A DNA stretch of 7,561 bases from Bacillota bacterium (GTDB lineage: Bacteria > Bacillota > Clostridia > Christensenellales > Aristaeellaceae): assembly GCA_023443705.1 (NCBI GenBank), contig JAEZTD010000403.1, positions 1 to 7,561 on the forward strand, written 5' to 3'. The stretch's first letter is position 1; the number at the start of each line of letters is the position of its first letter. Shown here in pieces: positions 1 to 6,125 of this stretch. A program made the translations under genes and the position numbers. Below the pieces are notes generated by a model. It was not told where the DNA came from and searched no databases. It saw only the letters and a list, made by a program, of their open reading frames with translations.

Positions 1-579
1 GTTGTACTCGTATGGGTGAAAATGCTCCGCTCGCGCATGAAGCTCCGCCTGAACGCGGTCGAAGGTCTGCCGGTCGATGATGGCCTCGTGATGGTCCCGC
101 ACAAAATATCGCTGGACTTCACCGTAATTCCTGCGGTCCAGTTTCGTGAGGTGATCGGTCCGGTAGTATTTCTGGAGCAGGAGATCGCCTGCATACTTCT
201 CGTTTTTCAAGATGTCGCCGATCAGGTTCTCCGACCAAGTGCCACCCGTCTTCGTGGGTATCCCCAAGGCTAGCAGCTTTTTCAGAATCGCGTTCCTACC
301 CATCCCAGAAAGGTAGTCATCGAAGATCATGCGCACGATTTGAGCTTCCTCCGGGATGATCTCGAAGGTGCCCTTCCTGCCGCGATACCCCAGTAATTGC
401 GTGCTGACCGGGTTCCCCTGCTCGAACTGCTTGCGGATTTTCCACTTGCAGTTCTCGGATACCGAGCGGCTTTCTTCCTGGGCGTAGGAAGCGAGGATGG
501 ATACCAGCGCAACGCGCGTGCCTGCCGGATACTGTCGGCGGATGCTATCCACCACCGCGCGGGAAGGAATGCCTTTCAT
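1..579 (-). CDS. Chimeric ORF: DUF4314 start fused to serine recombinase C-terminal part (partial)
   Basis: The reading frame is open from an ATG at 579 to the window edge (193 codons visible). Residues 1-26 (MKGIPSRAVVDSIRRQYPAG, then TRVALV) match the start of small DUF4314 proteins found in phages and integrative elements. From about residue 27 (SILASYAQEESRSVSEN) the sequence is that of a large serine recombinase: the end of its resolvase domain, then the Recombinase domain (GYRGRKG near 64-70, IIPEEAQIVRMIFDDYLSGMG near 74-94, GIPTKTGGTWSE near 106-117, LKNEKYAGDLLLQK near 124-137). The N-terminal catalytic domain with its nucleophilic serine is absent, so no strand exchange is expected. 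A GAGGAAG ribosome binding site lies 8 nt before the ATG, overlapping the end of the preceding gene, so the fused protein could be translated and might still bind DNA. The joint may be a deletion scar in a decaying prophage or an assembly error. The zinc-ribbon part would lie beyond the left edge. Confidence 0.8.
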   Translation of the reverse strand, partial: MKGIPSRAVVDSIRRQYPAGTRVALVSILASYAQEESRSVSENCKWKIRKQFEQGNPVSTQLLGYRGRKGTFEIIPEEAQIVRMIFDDYLSGMGRNAILKKLLALGIPTKTGGTWSENLIGDILKNEKYAGDLLLQKYYRTDHLTKLDRRNYGEVQRYFVRDHHEAIIDRQTFDRVQAELHARAEHFHPYEYN

Positions 580-592
580 CTACGCCACTTCC

Positions 593-886
593 TCAATACT
601 CGCTAGGAAACAGCAGCGTCGTGGCGCTGTGATCCCATTCGGTGATGATCCAGAGCTTCCAGGCGGCGTGCTCCGAGTTCTCGTAGGCCGCGAAGATGCG
701 ATTGTCGTGGTGCTTGAGCGCGTCCTCGTTCTGGCGTTTGTCGCTCTCGCACATCTCACCCCAATCGCCGGAGATGAACCGCTTGAGCGACCGGCGCGTG
801 AAATCCGAAAAGGCCGGATCGTCGCTCATCAAATTCGCCACGCCCCGCGTCGCCACCAATTGCCCGAGCTCAAACTTTGCTTGCAT
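593..886 (-). CDS. Conserved 97-aa phage/integrative-element protein of unknown function
   Basis: This small soluble protein resembles the short 'plasmid-related' proteins common in clostridial phages and integrative elements. Its features are the opening MQAKFELGQLVATRGV, a central GDWGEM motif (about residues 40-45), a DALKHHDNRIFAAY stretch, and the ending KLWIITEWDHSATTLLFPSEY-like segment. No enzymatic motif is visible and the function is unknown. The start is supported by an excellent GAAGGAGG site at 895-903, 9-10 nt upstream of the ATG. It lies 62 bp after the methyltransferase gene and 14 bp before the DUF4314-type start, the order usual for these elements, so it is probably co-transcribed. 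The family resemblance comes from recall of similar sequences and not from a search. Confidence 0.75.
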   Translation of the reverse strand: MQAKFELGQLVATRGVANLMSDDPAFSDFTRRSLKRFISGDWGEMCESDKRQNEDALKHHDNRIFAAYENSEHAAWKLWIITEWDHSATTLLFPSEY

Positions 887-948
887 GTCCCGTAACCTCC
901 TTCTGAAGTGACAGGACTGTACTCTGAAAACGTTGAAAAAGGAAGCCT

Positions 949-2262
949 TTACGCCTCGACTTTCTCGGCTTTTCCATCAGAAAACTGCTCCCATCGGCGA
1001 ACGATCAGGTCGCAGCGGAGCGGGTCCGCTTCGATGGCACGGCAGACGCGACCGCTCTGCTCGGCGGCGATGATCGCCGTGCCCAGACCCGCGAAGGGGT
1101 CCAGGATCATGCCGTTCATATCGGAGTGCATTTTCAGGCAGCGCCACGGCAGCTCCACCGGGATTTGCGGCTCGCTGTCCTTGTCGCGCCGGATGGCGGG
1201 GATCTCCCACACGCCGGCGTATCCCCATTTGCGGCGCTCGTCGCGCGTGAGCCTACGCACGAATTGGAAGGCATGGGAGGCGAAGGCCGACACCCAGGAA
1301 TACTCCTGATCGTTGTAGGCGTCCGTCTCTTGTCCGCCAGCCGGGCTCTGGCCGGCGAACGCCGCCACGGTATCGTACTGCGGCGCGGGCTTCGTGGACG
1401 CGAGCTGCAATGCGCCGGCGCCGGGCGCGCCTCCGGTCATCTTCCAGACGCGAATCCACAACGGCCGGTAGTTCACATCCGCGAACAGCCGGATAGAATG
1501 AAAGCTCGTCGGCTCAATGAATTTGCTGCCGGTCTTCATAAGGTCGGCAGTCTGCCAGCAGATGGTGTCCGCGTACCGGGTGAGGTGCTTGATGACCGCG
1601 CCCATGCGATCCAGCCACGGGTCGATGCCGTCCCTGGCGTATGCCTTGGGATCGACGGCCGGCGAGGTGATTGCGCATTGTGCGCGCTGGGCGCCCATGA
1701 GCCGCTCGTAGCTCTCCGCGTCGGCTGGGTCGCCGCACAGGAGCAGATGATCGCCCAGCCGCCAGAGATCGCCAGCCTTTGATGTGGTGCCGCCCGATGC
1801 CTCGATGTCCTTCTTTGCCTCATCGGCGTCGAAATCGTCCTCCACGGCATCCTTGGAGTAGAACTTGTTGAGCAGCGCGTCTATTTCGGCCGCGTCGAAG
1901 CCAGTCAGAGACACATCAAACGCCTCGGCGTCGAAGTCGGCCATGAGGGAGGCCAGCTTGGATTCGTCCCAATCGCCCTGGATTTTATTGAGGGCGACAT
2001 TAAGCGCCTTCTCACGCTGGGGATCGAGATCGACCACCACGCAGTCGATTTCGGTGTGGCCCAGGCCCAGCAGCACCTTGAGCCGCTGATGGCCGCCGAC
2101 CACGTTGCCCGTCTGAACGTTCCAGATGACCGGCTCGACATACCCAAACTCAGCGATGGAGCACTTGAGCTTTTCGTATTCCTTGTCGCCCGGTTTCAGG
2201 TCTTTGCGTGGATTGTACGCTGCAGGATTGAGCCGCACGGCGGGAATCTTCTGAATATCCAT
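949..2262 (-). CDS. ParB/sulfiredoxin-domain DNA methyltransferase fusion (beta-class)
   Basis: This 437-aa protein joins an N-terminal ParB-like nuclease/NTPase fold to a C-terminal SAM-dependent DNA methyltransferase. ParB motifs are NPRKDL (about 17-22) and GGHQRL (56-61). In the methyltransferase, the target-side motif (residues 198-202, ITSPA) precedes the SAM-binding motif DPFAGLGT (388-395), an order typical of beta-class amino-methyltransferases. The conserved block YNDQEYSWVSAFASH (316-330) and PVELPWRCLKMHSD (368-381) are typical of phage members of this group. Motif IV reads T199-S-P-A instead of the usual (D/S)PP(Y/W), so activity or target base is uncertain. The likely role is methylation of phage DNA against host restriction. 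The start follows an AGGAGAGG site. The gene belongs to the minus-strand phage block but is separated from the ParB/Mom pair by an opposing cargo gene, so it may need its own promoter. Confidence 0.88.
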   Translation of the reverse strand: MDIQKIPAVRLNPAAYNPRKDLKPGDKEYEKLKCSIAEFGYVEPVIWNVQTGNVVGGHQRLKVLLGLGHTEIDCVVVDLDPQREKALNVALNKIQGDWDESKLASLMADFDAEAFDVSLTGFDAAEIDALLNKFYSKDAVEDDFDADEAKKDIEASGGTTSKAGDLWRLGDHLLLCGDPADAESYERLMGAQRAQCAITSPAVDPKAYARDGIDPWLDRMGAVIKHLTRYADTICWQTADLMKTGSKFIEPTSFHSIRLFADVNYRPLWIRVWKMTGGAPGAGALQLASTKPAPQYDTVAAFAGQSPAGGQETDAYNDQEYSWVSAFASHAFQFVRRLTRDERRKWGYAGVWEIPAIRRDKDSEPQIPVELPWRCLKMHSDMNGMILDPFAGLGTAIIAAEQSGRVCRAIEADPLRCDLIVRRWEQFSDGKAEKVEA

Positions 2263-2308
2263 GGCCTCTCCTGTCTTATGGTTGTGATTTGGTGCGCGGA
2301 GAACGGTG

Positions 2309-2341
2309 CCGCCCCGTCGTTTCCCACCGGTTGGTGGGCGG
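2309..2341. other. GC-rich hairpin with a competing pairing, upstream of the methyltransferase gene
   Basis: CCCACC-GGTT-GGTGGG (2323-2338) forms a perfect 6-bp stem with a 4-nt loop. An upstream CCGCCC (2309-2314) can pair instead with GGGCGG (2336-2341), which overlaps the right arm, so the two folds exclude each other. It lies about 50-80 nt upstream of the methyltransferase ATG on the minus strand. There is no adjacent T-run, so it is not a standard terminator. It might be a leader structure, or chance in GC-rich DNA. The rest of the 2263-2393 gap shows no ORF I can support. Confidence 0.3.
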
Positions 2342-2393
2342 TCTGCTGTTAGCCTATCCGCGCATTTATGGAAGAATTATGACCGGATTAGCA

Positions 2394-2445
2394 TTGACCC
2401 TAAAGTACTTCCGTGTTATACTAACAAAAGCATAACAACAAGGAG
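2394..2445 (+). promoter_or_regulatory. Extended -10 promoter and RBS of the cyclase-like gene
   Basis: A -35 box TTGACC (2394-2399) and a -10 box TATACT (2417-2422) are separated by exactly 17 nt, with an extended -10 TGT directly before the -10 box. A ribosome binding site AAGGAG (2440-2445) lies 11 nt upstream of the ATG at 2457. The near-consensus layout predicts strong sigma-70/sigma-A type transcription independent of the phage genes, which run the other way. Confidence 0.75.
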
Positions 2446-2456
2446 CACTAATCCTT

Positions 2457-3164
2457 ATGGCTTTTTTTGATGCTGAAAAGATGCCTGACCCTCAAAAAGA
2501 ATACGTCTGCTTTATTGATATCATGGGTATCCAAAGCAAGATGGCCCATAGCATCAAGCAATCAAGCAACTATATGTTCAAGCTTCACGCAACGTTGCTT
2601 GAAGCATGGAGAGTAAAAGGATACAACAGCATTGCAATATATCCAATAATGGATGGAGCCTACATCACGTCAAGGTTAAAAAACGACATTCTTAACTTGC
2701 TTACGTCGGTGTATAACAATCTCGTTGATGCTCTTATCCAAGAGAATAAATTTTTCTATTGGTACATGGTTCGCGCATCCATTGCATATGGCTATACCAC
2801 GCATGGACGTAATATCCCTTATGGTGCATGTCTCGAGTTCTCATCGCGTGTTGGATACAAGGAGCAATTGCTGATTAGTCCGGCTATGATCGAGGCATAT
2901 AAAGGAGAACGGTTATCATCTCCTATGGGATTACATATCTGCGACAGTGCCTCCGCCAACTATCAAGGAATTAATGCCGAATGGAAATGGTACGCCAATC
3001 CAAACATTAAAACCGATCAAGCACAGGTAGAATTGTTTATCAGGAAGTTTTCAGAATACTACGATTGGCTTAATATCAATTCGGTTGAAGAAGAATATCC
3101 TATAGTAAAGCGACAGGAACACTTTGCAGCCGCCTGTAAATACTACAACATAGCAACTGATTGA
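2457..3164 (+). CDS. Hypothetical protein, possible class III nucleotide cyclase-like domain
   Basis: I do not recognise a named family with certainty. The 235-aa protein has a pattern recalling class III nucleotidyl cyclase-like domains. YVCFIDIMG (16-24) supplies a first possible metal-binding Asp at 21. PIMDGAYITS (63-72) supplies a second Asp at 66. MVRASIAYG (104-112) with Arg106 and IPYGACLEFSSRVG (120-133) then follow in the order seen in that fold. No signal peptide, membrane segment or effector domain is visible, and no partner gene follows. The gene is distinctly AT-rich compared with its neighbours, opposes them, and has its own strong promoter, all signs of recent transfer. Pycsar-type antiphage systems use such cyclases, but they need an effector that is absent here. 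A non-catalytic relative is equally possible. The gene ends 9 bp from the convergent Mom-like gene with no clear terminator. Confidence 0.85.
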   Translation: MAFFDAEKMPDPQKEYVCFIDIMGIQSKMAHSIKQSSNYMFKLHATLLEAWRVKGYNSIAIYPIMDGAYITSRLKNDILNLLTSVYNNLVDALIQENKFFYWYMVRASIAYGYTTHGRNIPYGACLEFSSRVGYKEQLLISPAMIEAYKGERLSSPMGLHICDSASANYQGINAEWKWYANPNIKTDQAQVELFIRKFSEYYDWLNINSVEEEYPIVKRQEHFAAACKYYNIATD

Positions 3165-3173
3165 TATTTTCCG

Positions 3174-3887
3174 CTACTGGTTTGTATGACGCTCCGCCTG
3201 AGTGACCTTCTCGCCCTTGTACATACCCGCGCCCAACTCGTCAATTTTAGAGAAGGGAATGATGGGCACGGTTAACCGCGATCGACAAGCCGGGTCAATG
3301 AAGTACATGTACCGAAGCTGGAAGCCGGGGATTGGCTTGGCGCCCACGTAGTCCAGATACTTCTTGAAATTGTAGGTGCCGCTCGTCACGTCGAAGAACG
3401 TCAGCCCGCCCAACTCGCGACGCGGAGTAGTGGGATTCGAGGCCAGCGTCATCTTGTGGATGCGGGTCCCATCCGGCAACTCCGCAAGATTCAAGTTTTC
3501 CTTGATACCCGTCAGCACGAAATTGCTGGCACGGTAGATCGTGCCGTCCCCGCACGAGCAGGCGTCCGCGAAGGAGATGATCCATTTCACCTGCGGCGCG
3601 TGCTTTTTCAGGAGGCGGATGCTCATGGAAATGGCGCGGCTCTCGCTGTTGCGTGGGAGCACGCTGTCAAACGCCATGCGGTTCAACTCCAAGAACTCGT
3701 TCCACCCGGTGCCCTCCACGAGGCCGATGATCTTGCTTTTGTCCAGCGAAGGGCCATAGCTCATGACGCCGTGGAGCTGGCCGTCCAGGAAAACGCCGAA
3801 ATGGAGCTTGCTGTTGTTGACCACTTTTCCGGAGTAGTGGTGCGCTCGGATGAACGCGTTGGCGATGTCGGAAGGCAGCACCTTCAT
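3174..3887 (-). CDS. Mom-like DNA adenine hypermodification protein (GNAT-related)
   Basis: The 237-aa product resembles the Mom family, known from phage Mu, whose members add a carbamoylmethyl-type group to adenine in DNA and protect it from restriction. Family-like segments are HHYSG (16-20), HFGVFLDGQLHGVMSYG (29-45), LELNRMAFDSVLPRNSESRA (66-85), VKWIISFADA (100-109), and GTIYRASNFVLTG (115-127). The C-terminal third (about 150-237) is less familiar. I chose the ATG at 3887 because it overlaps the upstream ParB stop as TGATG, which suggests translational coupling. An in-frame ATG at 3911 would add eight residues inside the ParB gene. There is no strong Shine-Dalgarno in front of either start. 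The position between ParB and, beyond the cyclase-like insert, a methyltransferase suggests a DNA-modification cassette next to the packaging gene. The family assignment is from motif recall. Confidence 0.78.
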   Translation of the reverse strand: MKVLPSDIANAFIRAHHYSGKVVNNSKLHFGVFLDGQLHGVMSYGPSLDKSKIIGLVEGTGWNEFLELNRMAFDSVLPRNSESRAISMSIRLLKKHAPQVKWIISFADACSCGDGTIYRASNFVLTGIKENLNLAELPDGTRIHKMTLASNPTTPRRELGGLTFFDVTSGTYNFKKYLDYVGAKPIPGFQLRYMYFIDPACRSRLTVPIIPFSKIDELGAGMYKGEKVTQAERHTNQ

Positions 3888-4471
3888 CACAATTTCTTTA
3901 GCGCGGCCCACTCTCTCACCACCTCGTACAGTCCGTTGCCGTTGTGATTCTCGTTCCCGAAGGTTTCTGTCACAGCCTTCTGGTCGTACACATACTTGAT
4001 CGCCGCTAGCATGAGCTTCGCCTGCTCGTCATGCACCGTAATGCTGATCTGCTGAAAGGGTTTCTTCTCGCCGGCGTCCAGCGTGAAATTGTCGGAGAAG
4101 TCCTCGTCTGAAATGGCTTGGAAGCCGAAGTCCGTCATGGGCATCATGATCCCCTGCAATTCCAGCGGCAGCAGGTCCATGTCCCATTGCGCCATCTCAC
4201 CGACCTTGTTGTCGGCCAGCCGGAACGCACGGATTTGATCCTCGGTCAGCTCGTCGGCGACCACGCAGGGAACTTCCCTCATGCCCAGGGACAGCGCAGC
4301 GGAGTATCGGGTGTGCCCAGCGACGATCTCATGGTTCCGGTCGATCACCAGCGGCACCAGAAAGCCGAATTCCCGGATACTGGCTGCGACACCCTTCACA
4401 GCCTCGGCGTTCTTACGCGGATTGCGCGCGTAAGGGTGAATGTCCTTTAGGGGAAGGGTCTGGATGTTCAT
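3887..4471 (-). CDS. ParB/sulfiredoxin-like domain protein
   Basis: This 194-aa protein has an N-terminal ParB-like domain: PLKDIHPYARNPRKN (7-21), a helix with SIREFGFLVPLVI (31-43), and GHTRYSAALSLG (52-63) as the nucleotide/phosphate-binding motif, followed by LTEDQIRAFRLADNKVGE (75-92). The C-terminal half (about 100-194) is poorly recognisable. Phage proteins of this type are often found beside DNA methyltransferases and small terminases. They may act as CTP/ATP-dependent DNA-binding or nuclease accessories, but the exact role is unknown. It lacks the HTH and dimerisation regions of chromosomal partition ParB, so it is unlikely to segregate DNA. A GGAGG site inside the end of the terminase gene (about 4479-4484) precedes its ATG, and its TGA overlaps the Mom-like start, so all three genes are probably coupled. 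It is a second, separate ParB domain besides that of the methyltransferase fusion. Confidence 0.88.
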   Translation of the reverse strand: MNIQTLPLKDIHPYARNPRKNAEAVKGVAASIREFGFLVPLVIDRNHEIVAGHTRYSAALSLGMREVPCVVADELTEDQIRAFRLADNKVGEMAQWDMDLLPLELQGIMMPMTDFGFQAISDEDFSDNFTLDAGEKKPFQQISITVHDEQAKLMLAAIKYVYDQKAVTETFGNENHNGNGLYEVVREWAALKKL

Positions 4472-4474
4472 GGA

Positions 4475-5020
4475 TTATCCTCCACGGCGCGCCGAGAGCA
4501 GGCGCTCCATCATATCGTCATGGGGCGTCGCACCCTTGAACTCTACGGAGCAATTCTCCCGGACCACCTGATAGATTTGGTACCACAGGTTGTTGGCCTG
4601 CTTGCTGAAAGACTGGCTCATCGCCACGTATGGCGACGGGATCGCATTGCCGGTGGTTGGGTGCTTCGCGAGGAAGCCGAACTCGGTGATACATTCCTCA
4701 CATTGAATCCAGCGGGAGATTGCCATGGCATACTGCTCCAGGATCTGCGCCGGCACAAGGTTCGCGCAGCCGCGCTCGTCCAACCATTTCCATGTGGATT
4801 CGTAAATGTCCAGCGCCAGCAGGTCCTTGCCGTTCTTCTGCTTGGCGGCGAGGTAGGCGCGGGGCTGCGGCATGGCCTGACCTTCGAGGTCAGTGGCGTT
4901 CGCCGTGAAATCCAGCACCGTCAGCTTGCGCTTGCCGGGGTTGCCCTCGGCGATATTGTCCGCCAACGCCTTTTTTTTTCGGCCGGCGCCCATGCGCGCG
5001 CCGCCTTGCCCATTAGCCAT
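4475..5020 (-). CDS. Phage terminase small subunit, P27 family
   Basis: The 181-aa protein begins with the characteristic basic GGARMGAGRKKKALADNI and EGNPGKRKL (about 6-32) of P27-type small terminases. It continues with MPQPRAYLAAKQKNGKD (about 50-66), LEQYAMAISRWIQCEE (about 94-109) and FGFLAKHPTTG (about 114-124). The family recognises phage DNA and guides the large subunit to start packaging into capsids. No large terminase gene is visible in the window. The ATG is preceded by a GGGGGAGG site at about 5023-5031. The coding strand carries a run of nine A at the RKKK codons (4971-4979), a possible slippage spot. The ParB-like gene follows after 3 bp. A divergent Fic gene starts upstream, so a promoter is expected in 5021-5133, although I find no convincing minus-strand one. 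Confidence 0.92.
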   Translation of the reverse strand: MANGQGGARMGAGRKKKALADNIAEGNPGKRKLTVLDFTANATDLEGQAMPQPRAYLAAKQKNGKDLLALDIYESTWKWLDERGCANLVPAQILEQYAMAISRWIQCEECITEFGFLAKHPTTGNAIPSPYVAMSQSFSKQANNLWYQIYQVVRENCSVEFKGATPHDDMMERLLSARRGG

Positions 5021-5060
5021 ATGCCTCCCCCTTCCATCGGAATAATGTCACATCTAATAA

Positions 5061-5086
5061 CGGAATGCTCGTTGCATATCATTCCG
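5061..5086. promoter_or_regulatory. Inverted repeat flanking the Fic -35 box, candidate operator
   Basis: CGGAATG (5061-5067) and CATTCCG (5080-5086) form a perfect 7-bp inverted repeat with 12 nt between the arms, and the centres of the arms are about 19 bp apart. The likely -35 box of the Fic gene lies in the spacer. A dimeric DNA-binding protein here would block that promoter and could also affect the divergent terminase gene. The HTH domain of the Fic protein itself is a natural candidate. Binding is inference. Confidence 0.5.
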
Positions 5087-5101
5087 ATCCTGTGATATAC
5101 T
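5072..5101 (+). promoter_or_regulatory. Extended -10 promoter of the Fic gene
   Basis: A -35-like TTGCAT (5072-5077) and a -10 TATACT (5096-5101) are 18 nt apart, with an extended -10 TGA (5093-5095) in front. A GGGAGGA ribosome binding site (5120-5126) lies 7 nt before the ATG at 5134. The layout gives the Fic gene its own transcription against the direction of the phage genes. The same TGn-TATACT arrangement is seen in front of the cyclase-like gene. Confidence 0.6.
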
Positions 5102-5133
5102 TCTATTGAAGTGAACATCGGGAGGAATGCCGT

Positions 5134-6057
5134 ATGACATACATGACCGTGACCGAAGCCGCGCGAAAGTGGGGAATTTCGGATCGCCGTGTTCGCCTGA
5201 TTTGCAGCCAAGGCCGAGTCAATGGCGTTATTCAGGAAGGACGGCAATACCGCATCCCTGCGAATGCTCTGCGTCCGGCGGACGGTCGGAAAAACCGTTG
5301 GAAAGATATCCCCGACGCGTATGCGGCATTGTTTCGGCGCATTGATGCGCTCAAACAGGAGCTTTCTCTCCGGCGTCCGCTCACGCAGGGCGAAGTCGAG
5401 GCATTGCGCAATGAGTTTCTGATCGAGTTCACCTACAACTCAAACGCCATAGAAGGAAATACGTTAACGCTCCGAGAGACTGCGATGGTACTGGAGGGCA
5501 TGACCATTGACAAGAAGCCCCTCAAGGATCATCTGGAAGCGGTGGGGCATCGCGATGCTTTTGTCTACATGGAGGAATTGGCGCGAAAAGACTCGCCGAT
5601 CACACTCCATGAAATCAGGGAAATCCACGCCCTTGTGCTTGGCGACCGCCCCGAGGATAAAGGCCGGTTCCGCCGGGTGCCGGTGCGCATCGCAGGAGCC
5701 TACGCCACGCCAACCGAGCCCTATCTGATTGAGGAGAAGTTGAGGGCTCTGCTGGATGACGATCAGGAACACAGGAAGAATACGCATCTCATTGAGCGCA
5801 TTGCCATGTTTCACCTGATTTTTGAGGGTATCCACCCGTTCATTGACGGCAACGGACGGACAGGTCGGATTTTGATGAATCTCGAATTGATTCGTCAGGG
5901 GTATCCGACGATCAACGTCAAGTTTACCGACCGCAAGCTGTACTACGACGCCTTCGACGACTATTATCGGGATGGAAACGCCGACACGATGGTGAACTTG
6001 ATCGGGAACTATGTCGCCGAGCGTCTGGAGGATTATCTCCGGATTTTGGCGGACTGA
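5134..6057 (+). CDS. HTH-Fic family protein (predicted adenylyltransferase)
   Basis: Fic proteins transfer AMP (or related groups) to hydroxyl side chains of target proteins. This 307-aa protein has an N-terminal MerR/excisionase-like helix-turn-helix (MTVTEAARKWGISDRRVRLI, about 4-23, followed by a GRQYRIPANAL wing, 36-46). Next are a helical linker (55-100), the inhibitory-helix motif SNAIEGN (103-109, matching [S/T]xxxE[G/N]), and the complete catalytic motif HPFIDGNGRTGR (234-245). All key residues are present, so an active, self-inhibited enzyme is expected, with Glu107 as the predicted inhibitory residue. The HTH suggests autoregulation through the inverted repeat in its promoter. No antitoxin partner is needed for this class, since the inhibitory helix lies in the same chain. 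It is inserted on the plus strand between the HNH and terminase genes, which run the other way, as a moron-like cargo gene. Its target is unknown. Confidence 0.93.
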   Translation: MTYMTVTEAARKWGISDRRVRLICSQGRVNGVIQEGRQYRIPANALRPADGRKNRWKDIPDAYAALFRRIDALKQELSLRRPLTQGEVEALRNEFLIEFTYNSNAIEGNTLTLRETAMVLEGMTIDKKPLKDHLEAVGHRDAFVYMEELARKDSPITLHEIREIHALVLGDRPEDKGRFRRVPVRIAGAYATPTEPYLIEEKLRALLDDDQEHRKNTHLIERIAMFHLIFEGIHPFIDGNGRTGRILMNLELIRQGYPTINVKFTDRKLYYDAFDDYYRDGNADTMVNLIGNYVAERLEDYLRILAD

Positions 6058-6080
6058 CCGGCCATATCCCCATTTTGAAA

Positions 6081-6096
6081 GCGCGAAAATTCGCGC
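6081..6096. terminator. Hairpin between convergent Fic and HNH genes, possible weak terminator
   Basis: GCGCGA-AAAT-TCGCGC is a perfect 6-bp stem, or 7 bp with a 2-nt loop, in the 68-bp gap between the Fic stop and the HNH stop. On the minus strand it is followed only by TTTC, and on the plus strand by GAAGGGG, so neither side has a good T-tract. Its place between convergent genes suggests a bidirectional terminator. A chance palindrome or protein site cannot be excluded. Confidence 0.35.
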
Positions 6097-6125
6097 GAAG
6101 GGGCGCATCCGCTACGTTCTGAACG

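Noticed and set aside
926..951. Terminator after the methyltransferase gene (AAGG-CTT-CCTT followed by T-run)
   Set aside because: The stem is only 4 bp with a 3-nt loop overlapping the stop codon region, too weak to support. Read-through into the 97-aa gene is expected.
1126..1782. 218-aa plus-strand ORF opposite the methyltransferase gene
   Set aside because: It is a shadow of the GC-rich minus-strand gene. The composition is Arg/Ala/Gly-rich, no domain is recognisable, and the opposite frame has clear motifs.
2263..2456. Minus-strand promoter for the methyltransferase gene
   Set aside because: CATAAT-like -10 sequences occur, but no acceptable -35 at proper spacing was found, so I did not annotate one.
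4965..4985. Run of nine A on the coding strand of the small terminase gene, as a programmed frameshift site
   Set aside because: The run encodes the normal GRKKK segment of the family, and the zero frame continues into a full-length terminase. The -1/+1 products have no recognisable domain. Slippage is possible but there is no sign it is used.
5464..6108. 214-aa minus-strand ORF opposite the Fic gene
   Set aside because: It overlaps almost all of the Fic gene, whose catalytic and inhibitory motifs are intact. The reverse frame shows no domain and no plausible ribosome binding site.
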